From NCBI GenBank assembly GCA_030374765.1, contig JARGXX010000115.1, positions 1,527,501 to 1,591,500 on the forward strand: DNA of 64,000 nt. The letters run 5' to 3'. Made by a program: the position numbers and the translations under genes. Every line of letters starts with the position of its first letter. Position 1 is the stretch's first letter. Below, one piece after another: positions 11,406 to 20,030 of the stretch. The notes under the pieces were generated by a model. That model did no database searches. It worked only from the letters and a program-made list of their open reading frames with translations, and was not told the DNA's origin. This stretch comes from Agarophyton chilense (lineage: Eukaryota; Rhodophyta; Florideophyceae; Gracilariales; Gracilariaceae).

Positions 11406-12262
11406 ATGCAGCTGAGAAGAAGTATTCAGTTTCAGAAAAGGAATGCCTTGCAGTCGTTTGGGCTCTAACCACATTGCGACCGTATCTCCAAGGAGAACGT
11501 TTTACCGTCAACACGGATCATTCGTCTCTACGATGGTTACTGTCCATTACAGACCCGTCTGGTCGTCTCACACGATGGCGCTTACGCCTTTCTGAATTCG
11601 ATTTCGAAGTGAAGTATAAGAAGGGATTGTCCAATGTCCAAGCTGACGCGCTATCGCGACTCAAAACACTGGGCGAAACCCAAGGCGAAATCGATGAAGA
11701 GATACCTTGCTTCTACATAGAGACCCATTCACCATCTTTTGAAGAAGAGGAACAAAGGACCCTTGATGATTATTCGGATGCAGATCCGTTCCTTGCATTA
11801 GCAGACACTGACCCTTCAGTTCAACTTGAGCGAATCTCGTGCACTGAGCTCCTCAATGAGCAACACGCCGATATGTTTTGCGCGTCGATACGCTCTCATC
11901 TTAACGGGGGGGAGGAGCTCCCCTTTTCACTCGATTCACGAGGAATACTGTTAAGACATGTCGAAAAGCATGATCAAATCGTGATTCCATACGTCTTGAA
12001 GAGTCGAGTACTCCATCTGGCATACTACAGCAGGCTGTCTGGTCATCCAGGAGGAACGAAGTTGTTCATGACTCTAAGAAGAGATTTTTACTGGCCTACT
12101 TTGGCAATGGACTGCCATGCTACAGTTAGGTTGTGTGCAACATGTGCGAAGAATCACGTGAAGCTTTACAGGAAGCGGAAACCGATGAAGTTATTCCAGG
12201 CGAAAGCGCCATTACAATACGCCAGTATCGACATTCTAGGGGAATTGATTCGCTCAAGGTGA
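11339..12262 (+). pseudogene. pol part 2: RNase H remainder and integrase zinc-binding domain
   Basis: The text continues directly from part 1 in a new frame: PIGYWSRSLNAAEKKYS, SEKECLAVVWAL (catalytic Glu), NTDHSSLRWLL (catalytic Asp), then VQADALSRL, which closes RNase H in Ty3/gypsy elements. The integrase zinc domain follows (His in HLAYYSRLSGHPGG and the pair CATC). The first integrase catalytic Asp is at 12230-12232 (SIDILGEL). An in-frame TGA at 12260-12262 interrupts the integrase. The same frame continues beyond it, so this is a nonsense mutation. Confidence 0.92.
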
Positions 12263-12277
12263 GGTTATCGCTGTCTA

Positions 12278-13288
12278 TTGGTAATCACCGACCGCTTCTC
12301 GAAGCTAGTGCGGACTGTGCCGCCGAAGCGGATAACCGCAACTGTAATCGCACAGGCGTTTATCAAACACTGGGTATTCATATACGGACCACCAGAAGTT
12401 CTGTTATCAGATAATGGGAAGCAATTCGTTGCGAAGCTCTTTCAGAATGTTTGCCGCATTATGGGCATTCGAAACGTGTTTACCACGACCTATCATCCGC
12501 AATGCAACGGTCAGGGGGAGCGTTTCAATCGCACGCTGATAGCAGCATTACGACACTACATCGCGGACCACCCGAAAGAATTGGACATGTTTACAGATAC
12601 TCTGTGCTACGTGTACAATACGCAAGTGCATACCTCTACAAAGACAGCACCGTTCGACCTCGTGCTCTCACGTAACCCTCCGGCTTTACCGGTTGCGCTC
12701 GACGACGAGACAGAATTGGACGCGCCGACCGCGGCTAAGTACCATCTGAAATGGAGGAATGACCTGAAGGCCAGAGCGGAAGAAGCCGCTCAAGAGTTAT
12801 CGAAGACGCAAGCTCGCTATAAGCGAAAATATGACGCCAGAAGGCGAAGAGGAAATCCGGCAATCCAAGTAGGAGGTCACGTCTTCGTGCGAGTCGAAAG
12901 ACCGGACAAACAGGAAGAATCTCGTCATAAGTTGTTGCCGATAGAGGCTGGACCCTTCAAAGTGGTGGGCCTTAATGAAAACACAGTAGTCATCAAGACA
13001 GGTGTGGACGTTGAACGTGTATCGCGCGATCGCGTTGAAGTCGCGCCTGACCCGCAAGTGGAAGTCCAGGCATCTGGTAGAACTAAGGAGGCAAGTGCGA
13101 CGGAACGTCAAGGCAAAAGCCCAAGTGACTTTGGGGAGAGTGAACCGCCACCAATGGCTCGAGCGGAGGAGAAAGCTCCTGATCTCCCACCGCCGGCGGT
13201 TGCGTACGCCAATCACGGACAGCTTCCGAAATATCGGGATATGCCCCGTGGCACGGACACACCCGTAAGTACAGAAATGGAACCTTAA
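12278..13288 (+). pseudogene. pol part 3: integrase core and GPF module
   Basis: The segment begins LVITDRFSKL just after the premature stop. It carries the second catalytic Asp in SDNGKQF (12410-12412) and the catalytic Glu in NGQGERFNRTL (12518-12520), so the DDE triad is intact on paper. A GPF motif (IEAGPFKVVGL) lies in the C-terminal domain. The Pro/Glu-rich tail ends at an in-frame TAA (13286-13288), after which the same frame stays open from 13325 to 13507. Confidence 0.93.
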
Positions 13289-13424
13289 AGCAGGAATGAT
13301 GTTTTAAAACTTGGCCCCAAGGACTTGGAAACGAGTGCACGCGAATACGCGCCGTTGCCGCTTCAGGCTGAACCGTCAGGTGAAGCGCCACTCACTGTTC
13401 CGTTGATATCGGCTCCCATCCCTC

Positions 13425-14000
13425 GTGGGCAGGAAGAAGAAGAGGTATCGCCTCCTGTCGTGGTGCAAGCACCATCATCCACCCAACAGCGGTCAGAATC
13501 GGAATAAACCGAAGGAAATTCATCCACGAATAGAATTGAGAAGTAGCAAGAAGTACGCTTCTATGGAACCTGGAAAACAGGATAGCTCTTTTTCTGAGAA
13601 AGGTTCTCAAGGAATGAGTACACTGCCCCTGCGGGCAGAACGACAGTTAGTCGACGAGCGAACGCTTAGCGACGCGGAGACTGCGAACACAGACACGCTT
13701 GGGTCAGCCCTAAGGCATTTCAAATCTGTTAACAGGAGTCTCACGCCAACAGCGAAAGCATTGGGAAACGCCCAGGATTATGTTACGGATCGCATATGTG
13801 AACATGGCGAGCATGAAGATACCAGAGAATTACTGTATCGAGTCCGTTGGTACGGTTTTCCTCCGGAAGCGGATACGTGGGAACCTATAGCTCATATCCC
13901 CCGTTCGCAACTCGTGCGATATCATCGACGCATGCGATTACCACTCCCCAGGGAGATCGACTCCTCGAGAGTCGGGCTCATGGGCACATCCCATTTCTAA
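13425..14000 (+). pseudogene. pol part 4: C-terminal chromodomain
   Basis: The end of the frame reads YVTDRICEHG, then LLYRVRWYGFPPEADTWEP, HIPRSQLVRYH. The spacing of the aromatic residues and the W-x-G-x3-x2-TWEP signature define a chromodomain, which targets integration to marked chromatin in chromoviruses. It is separated from the integrase by an in-frame TAA and a frameshift between 13425 and 13507. The C-terminal Lys/Arg-poor end stops at TAA near 14000. Confidence 0.88.
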
Positions 14001-14021
14001 TTATGGGCTACCAAAGTAGTA

Positions 14022-14170
14022 AAAACTCGAAAGGCGAGAAGAATACAAGAAGTCATGTGGAAGAAAAGTGAGAACACGCAAGCACAGGACATTTACTGAT
14101 TTTCACCTAGGAAGAACTCGAGAAGCGAGAGAAGAAGGATTGAAGAACTCGAGAAGCGAGAAGAGATGAA
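14022..14170 (+). repeat. Purine-rich direct repeats after pol
   Basis: AACTCGARARGCGAGA-like units recur near 14027, 14115 and 14145 in a strand rich in A and G. They lie between the chromodomain stop and the end of the antisense ORF, where an antisense transcript would end or sense and antisense transcripts would overlap. Confidence 0.5.
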
Positions 14171-14274
14171 GACTAGAAGATAAGAAGGGAACGTGAAGAC
14201 ACGAAGTCACCAGAGTTTTATTGGTATCGAGATATCACCGCAAGGGTGTTGACTAGGAGTCTTTTCTAGGATTA

Positions 14275-16101
14275 TCAAAGAGATGTGCGAGCACGCAGGT
14301 TCACAAGAAGCTGTGCGCGATCACCCTCAACTTGGTCCACGGGAAAGCCCGCATCTAAGAGGAACTGCCTCAGCGGATCCAAGGCTGGATCTTCGACCGC
14401 CACTGCACTCGGTTGTTGGGTAAACCCATGAGAGTACTCTTGAGCAACTCCCGCCGCTGCGGATTGATCGACGGAAGTCGATACGCTTGCCAGCTCTGGC
14501 TCGTTCTCGTAATCGAGTTCAGCCTCAGCTCCCGGCGCTTCCTCATACGGTTCCTCTCCGTTCTTGGATGGAGTAGCATCGTACACGTATTCAGTAAGCT
14601 GGTTCGGTGGCATGTCACGCGGGTTCTCCCGAAGAAAGCGAGCCTGCTCGGAGGTGATCAACTGGCGCGTCCGGGGGTCGTACCAAACGAAATCTCCAGC
14701 ACTTGCTGTTCGTCCAGGAGAATGGTCGTAGTGTCTTGCACGGGTTCCGCGAGCGGATTGATCAGCTGGCACTCCAGACCAGTCGACACCGTCGATTACA
14801 TCCACAAGATGGAGGAAGTCGGCATGGTTCGCACGGGATCCCAGGACAAGGGAAAGATCGATTTCTCTCGCATACTTTCGCGCTGTGGGCGACATGTACC
14901 AAACTCTGAATGTATCATAAGCATCCCACAGGAGGAAGACGGCCATCTTGGCGATAAAATCGGTATAAACCACCCTCCAATAACCCGAGAACGGGTCGTT
15001 AACCAACGCGGACCCGATGTAGGAGATCGCCGGTGGGAGCTCCACAGGGCAACCACGAGGACTCTCGATCGCCGCCCAATGCTCCGGAACACCGATGTAG
15101 CGCTCGAAGCGCGCGTTCCGCCGGATGCGGTCAATCTCGATCATTTGATAAGGCACAAAATAGCCCAAACGTGATCGAGTACGACGTTCCCAAAGGGGAT
15201 AATCCCAATAGGAAATGTCACGCTTTCGAAGGAAGCGGGACTCCGCAGGGAGAAGAGGTTGCTGAAAGCAGAGAGCTGCATCACGCAGACCGCGCACACC
15301 GCGCCAACCGCTAACATCGACTTCAACGAGTGTCTCGATATACGAGTAACCTTCACCGTCGGTACGGGCTTTCCAGGTATCTAGTTCCCAGTCCTGTGGG
15401 AGGAGAACCGTACTGATGATTCGGTGAAGACGCTGGTAAATCAGCTTGGTGAACCGCGTACGGGCTTCGGAAAAGGTTTCCGTTGAATATCGGGCATTCG
15501 CGTTGTCTGGCAAAGCAATATGGCTCGCCCAGTCGTCGCTATAAATCGCGTGTTCCGGAATACCGTCAGGGAAGTACCCACCGTGTACATACTGCCGTGT
15601 CAACGCGTTATTGCGGATAGCAACTGGATCAAACCAGGCCGCTTGCGCGAAAAGTTCAACGTTGTCGAGAGGATCTCGTCCATAGAAATCCGCAGGGTGC
15701 GGGTAGCTCCGCTGAGCACGACGAGAAGGAGCTCGAATCACACCCGCAGAGGTGACGTAAGCCGCGTTCGGCATCGGAGCGAGGGTTGGCTGAAGTAACA
15801 GTACCGACCGGAATCCGGTGTACGGTGTGGGGAACGAACGGTATGGACCGAGTTGAGCAGTAGGCTGCGACACAGAACCAGCAGTGTTTGACGGAGCCCC
15901 AGGAGGTACATCGTCAGAGGAGGGCTGAAACGGGTTGGACCCGGCGTTCGGATCCATCGCGAAAGATCGAGCTGAAGAGCGGTGAGGAACAGAATGCTGT
16001 TGAGAACTGTGAGAGTTGGTCGTGCGGCGAGGAATTCGTGATGACGATGAGTACCCGAAACACCGGTCCAACTGCGTATAAACGCTTCTTGCGTCCCCCA
16101 T
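14275..16101 (-). CDS. Antisense ORF of the Ty3/gypsy element, unknown function (608 aa)
   Basis: One uninterrupted minus-strand frame of 608 codons lies between pol and the right LTR. Its ATG is 25 bp from the LTR edge, and a second plausible start is the Met of MDPNAGSNPF, 49 residues in. A Pro/Ser/Thr-rich N-terminus is followed from about residue 120 by a folded-looking, Trp/Tyr/Arg-rich region (YPHPADFYGRDPL, LPQDWELDTWKAR, ISYWDYPLWERRTRS, FLLWDAYDTFRVWYMS). The tail is acidic and ends in a Leu-rich stretch. I see no zinc finger, protease or polymerase motif, signal peptide or clear membrane anchor. It stays open while the sense genes of the same copy are broken. Its promoter would have to be in the right LTR or leader, in antisense. 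I do not recognise the family; some plant Ty3/gypsy lineages also carry extra ORFs here. Confidence 0.7.
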   Translation of the reverse strand: MGDARSVYTQLDRCFGYSSSSRIPRRTTNSHSSQQHSVPHRSSARSFAMDPNAGSNPFQPSSDDVPPGAPSNTAGSVSQPTAQLGPYRSFPTPYTGFRSVLLLQPTLAPMPNAAYVTSAGVIRAPSRRAQRSYPHPADFYGRDPLDNVELFAQAAWFDPVAIRNNALTRQYVHGGYFPDGIPEHAIYSDDWASHIALPDNANARYSTETFSEARTRFTKLIYQRLHRIISTVLLPQDWELDTWKARTDGEGYSYIETLVEVDVSGWRGVRGLRDAALCFQQPLLPAESRFLRKRDISYWDYPLWERRTRSRLGYFVPYQMIEIDRIRRNARFERYIGVPEHWAAIESPRGCPVELPPAISYIGSALVNDPFSGYWRVVYTDFIAKMAVFLLWDAYDTFRVWYMSPTARKYAREIDLSLVLGSRANHADFLHLVDVIDGVDWSGVPADQSARGTRARHYDHSPGRTASAGDFVWYDPRTRQLITSEQARFLRENPRDMPPNQLTEYVYDATPSKNGEEPYEEAPGAEAELDYENEPELASVSTSVDQSAAAGVAQEYSHGFTQQPSAVAVEDPALDPLRQFLLDAGFPVDQVEGDRAQLLVNLRARTSL

Positions 16102-16115
16102 GGTTCGCGCTTAAC

Positions 16116-16123
16116 GAGGGGGG
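16116..16123 (+). other. Polypurine tract
   Basis: GAGGGGGG followed by TA immediately precedes the TG of the right LTR. This is the expected place and composition for the plus-strand primer of an LTR retrotransposon. Confidence 0.75.
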
Positions 16124-16125
16124 TA

Positions 16126-16791
16126 TGTAGTATTCTACTATGTCGGGGAATCCGATAGGATGATTTTTCGCGAAGTCGCGGTTGGAACTCATAAGTGAGT
16201 GATGTCATCAAATTTGTGATATGAAACGGCACACCGCGTAGAATGCCAGGAGGCAGGGTACATTAGTGGAACACGTGGCATCACGAGTGGAGTGGCTTGC
16301 AACGGCGCATGTAGTGGCGATCCACGTGGCAGGTTTTACTACCCTTTGTAGCTAGACGTCTATTAGGGACCATACCCATACAGTGGTTTGGCTAAGTGGC
16401 TGACCACTGGGTATTATTTACGTATTATTTGTGCACCCACCCTGGCACACAGTATATAGTGCACCAGAGGTGAGCGCCGACTCCAAGTAAAGCAGACAAC
16501 ATGGGCATCATGACTATTCTGTTCCTCGCTTAGGATTCCTTAACCGGATATCCGGACGAGCCATAATAGATAGTCAGCCCCCAACCACTTCACGAGCCGT
16601 CTCGTACCAACGTTCCGTCAACGTTTTACAGTGGCACTGTTCACCCACGCTGGCGAGTAGTGGCCTTACACCCCACTTCCAGCTCGCTGGTGTTGTAGCT
16701 CTACCACCCCTTTTACTTCGCCGCAAGCGACCCATCGGCAGTCCGAACGCTGTGGCAGGTGTCTGCTCTCTCCGTTAGAGCGGATACTACA
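16126..16791 (+). repeat. Right LTR (666 bp)
   Basis: It is the same sequence as 6144-6810, with about 15 substitutions and a 1-bp indel by eye, most of them near the AT-rich stretch upstream of the TATA box. It keeps the TGTAGTA/TACTACA ends and the TATATA box. Antisense transcription for the 608-codon ORF would start in or near this LTR. Confidence 0.97.
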
Positions 16792-16796
16792 GGATG
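16792..16796. repeat. Target site duplication, right copy (GGATG)
   Basis: This is an exact repeat of 6139-6143, directly after the right LTR. Confidence 0.95.
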
Positions 16797-19447
16797 GTCT
16801 CGATTCAACCGAACGAATTGAGAGTCAACGATGCAAGGTTGGAAATTTTTGCCGGAGTCGCTCGTGCCAGTGTCGGTTCTCCGCGAGGGTGCAGAACAGA
16901 ATGCTCTGATCGCAATGTGTTTGAAAGCGATCGGATCGGTGTCAAATGCAGCCGCTTGCTCTACGCAGCCGATCGGAATCTCTCGACCGTCGTTATATCT
17001 CTCCTTCATCCGCACTCCGAATGCGGAGCGCGATTTAAAAAGGGAAGTCTGTAGTATAGTGGGGGAAGAGCACGGATGAGCGGGAATGATGCACCGGACG
17101 GACGGCGGTGTAAACAAGGCTGTTGACGGCCATGCACCTGTGTGGGGCTGCTGCCAAACCGAACGGAGATGCCCGAGACGGAACAAGTGGGCGATGGGAT
17201 GAGAAGGAACGCCCCACTGCCGAACGGATAACGTAGCAGTGGCACTGGTACACGTGGATGAACATTTACAAAGCAGTACTACTTATTTAAGTTTTAGTCA
17301 GAATAGGGTAGTCTTTACAGTAAGTCCTGAGCTCCGGTGCAATGAAGTACTTGGGCTCAGCCGCTACATTTGGCAGTAAACGGTAAGAAAGCCTAGTCTT
17401 CTGCCTTCGTCGTCTACACAAATCAGCGACTATTCTGAACGGTTTTGTTACAGATTTCCCAACTGTCCCTATCCTCCGCACGTTCCTGACCGTGCTTGGT
17501 GGCAGTGACCACTTATTCTACCTATAGCCAAACAGTCCTTCCATGCGTAGGCGCGGGGCACTCACACATGACGCTCAACCGCTCGATATAATCCTGCTGT
17601 TAGGAACTATTTCAAAATTATATTAGCAACAAGCTTGGGTAAAGACTATGCATCACAGATTTTTGAAACTTTTAGTTTCTTTATTTTCAGTTTGTTGCAA
17701 TTCCACGTTTTCGTTTACCCAAAAAGCAGTTTTGGTTTCATCTCGAAATCTAATCGCCCTAGGTTGAATGTTTGTAACATTTTTCACGATGAACCACCTG
17801 CTATCATTTTTCAAGTCCAATAATGCTCTTTAATTTTAGTACTGTATCTCTGACATTTTTCAGTATTCTTTTTGAAGCATTAAAAACTCGAATGGCTTTG
17901 TTTTGCATACTAAAATGAGTTTGCTGAGTTTCTCATGTGGTTTAAATTTTCCCATATACCCGGGTTTCGTCTCTCTCTTCATTGGTGGGATGGTTATGAT
18001 TTTTTTTCCTGAAAGTATTTTTATTTGAAAATTAAGTCCGACATTTCCTTTTCATGTTTTCTTCGAGGGAAATCTTTTTTATGATATTTTCTATAATACT
18101 TATAAATAAATATATTTTTTCAGACCCTTTTTCTAAAATCACGGCTTGTGGTTCTTTCATTGTTAAAGTTTCTTCTATGTTTTTCAGTTTCACTCCCATT
18201 TTTTTATGATTTTTGTAAACTTCGAACCAGACGCACCATATATATATTTGTGATGGTTTTAGCATCCAGATGATGGAGTTTGGTTTTTTAAGTTACAGTT
18301 TTTCAAGTTGTTTTTTACCAAATACCTTTATCTAAGTTTCTTGGGAATAACTTTTCTTCTTTGTCTTTTTTGTTCGCCATTTTTTGTTTTTATACACTTT
18401 TGACGATGCGGTTCATTTTTTATTTCCGTTGTAGCCGATTTGACATAAGCAATTTGATTGTCGTCTACTGAAATTCTGATATATATTGAAGCCTTTTCAG
18501 ATGCTGTAGCACCTTTTTGGTTTATATTTCTGCGTTCTCATTTTTTCTTTTAAATAGTTCTTCATTCTGAGTTTTTACAAACAAAAACTATTTTCATTGG
18601 GTTTCTAAATTTAAAAGAATTCTTCTCTTCCATATCCACTGAGTTCCGTGTTACACATATTCAATATTCTACAGAATACTTGGAAATGGCGATTATCTGT
18701 TTTTTCTTCTCCTTAGCAACAGTTGTAATCGGATGATATCCACAACTTCTGATTTCGGATGATTCTGAACATTTGAAACGGTTGTTGCACAATTCCGTTC
18801 AGTTCTGTTCTCGATTTCCAACGATGTTGAGAAATCCGTCGCAGTTTTGCACTCTACTGTACGATTTTCAGGTTTTTAAGAATCATAGCTTGGGAATTAT
18901 TTTGCCAATGGAAGGCTCTCACAAGAATTCTGGATTTCTGGGAAAAAACCCTAAACTTGCGCACAAGGCCTGATAGTTCCAATACGACGTTCATAATTTA
19001 AAAACTTGTATCGAGATTGTTTCAATTACTATCTTTTGTCACTACGCGTCCACGTCGAACAAACGTTTAGAATGTTAATGGCGCGATGGCACATTGTAAG
19101 CAAACTGGAATACTTTGTAGATGTCCGTGCTTAAATTGTGTGCGTATGTAGTATGACGCTTCATAGTTTTCGCATTTAAAATCGAACATTGTATATGAAA
19201 GAGTTGGCGAAAGCTGTTGTTTGTGCTGGGTATGCTACATGTGAGGACAGAAACTGGCTTGTTAACGACGGCGTCGGTGCTTTAACAGCGGAAACGCTTT
19301 CCGTGAAACGGCACTTTCTTGTACAAGTATCAAAAGCAAATAGACTTGGAAGACCAACTGCTGCAGGAATCCCGAATCGTTACTGTGACTGCAAAATAGA
19401 GCAGTAGTGTCTTCGATTAATTCTTTTTTTGAACTGTCCTGTTCAAG
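16797..19447. other. No supportable gene; AT-rich stretch about 17600-19200
   Basis: From 17600 the sequence becomes strongly AT-rich with many T runs and no ORF above 80 codons. The base composition is unlike either the retroelements or the gene island. The first 500 bp right of the element hold overlapping short ORFs on both strands (for example 16713-17186 minus) that resemble nothing I know. Confidence 0.5.
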
Positions 19448-20030
19448 TCAAACTAGGCCAATTGCTGTGACCAGTTTTTCCTTGTTGTTTCCTCTAAGAG
19501 TAAAACCACCACCAACAGAGAAAACCCGACGAACTGGACGGGATAACTCTGTTATGTTTATTCCTAGAAAGGTGTTGAACTTGAGTTCACTAAACTTCAC
19601 GGAACGAGGCTTCCGGGGTCTAAAACGTTTTAATTTGCACCGGCGCCCCGTCCTGGAGCGCCTTTGCCGTTTTTGACCCTTTCTTGATGGCTTCTTTCGC
19701 CTTACCCCTCTAAGTTTTAGGGGGGTTCCCTTTATTAGTTTTAGGGGAATTAGGAGCTTTTGGGGAATTATTTCCCTTGCCTCTCTTGTTAGTCTTAGAA
19801 GGCGCTCCAGGTGATTTTCCAGAGAGTAAGGAAGCCACATCCTTTTTCAATTTTTGGACCTCTTCCTGCAGCCGATTATTTGGATCTTCATCGACCTCGG
19901 CGGCAGCTTTCTTCAAGAGGCCCGCGGCTTTCTTCTCCCGGTTTTTGAAGCTCGTAAAGGCCTGAGTTTGCGCCGTTTTCATGGCTTTCTCTTGCAGTTC
20001 AGACTTAAAGTCTTTCATGTAGGACTCCAC
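19448..20030 (-). pseudogene. Decayed coiled-coil/basic protein fragment, family unclear
   Basis: Two overlapping minus-strand frames (20030-19710 and 19840-19448) appear to be one broken reading. First comes a charged coiled-coil (LQEEVQKLKKDVASLLSG) with a Ser/Pro/Lys linker. Then come a very basic run (RRKKPSRKGQKRQRRSR) and FNTFLGINITELSRPVRR. A coiled coil followed by a basic tail would suit a nucleic-acid-binding ORF1-type protein of a transposon, but no reverse transcriptase or transposase follows, so this stays a guess. Confidence 0.3.

Larger units (their letters stand above)
6144..16791 (+). mobile_element. Full-length Ty3/gypsy chromovirus-like LTR retrotransposon
   Basis: The 10,648-bp element is bounded by near-identical LTRs and a 5-bp duplication. 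Plus-strand order is gag with acidic linker and zinc knuckle, aspartic protease, reverse transcriptase, RNase H, integrase (HHCC, DDE core, GPF module) and chromodomain, which is the Ty3/gypsy chromovirus layout. A long intact antisense ORF lies between the chromodomain and the right LTR. By-eye LTR comparison gives roughly 15 differences in 667 bp (about 2%), so insertion was fairly recent. The coding region has nevertheless gained at least three nonsense codons and several frameshifts, so this copy is not autonomous. Confidence 0.97.

Noticed and set aside
8061-12262. TGA read as an amino acid (recoding) in the element
   Set aside because: Host genes in the window use TGA as a stop (for example PDI's neighbours and DUF72), and the element also has TAA and frameshift lesions, so decay is simpler.
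14413-15174. 253-codon plus ORF inside the antisense 608-codon ORF
   Set aside because: It is shorter, lies within the complement of a longer frame, and shows no motif. It is treated as a shadow.
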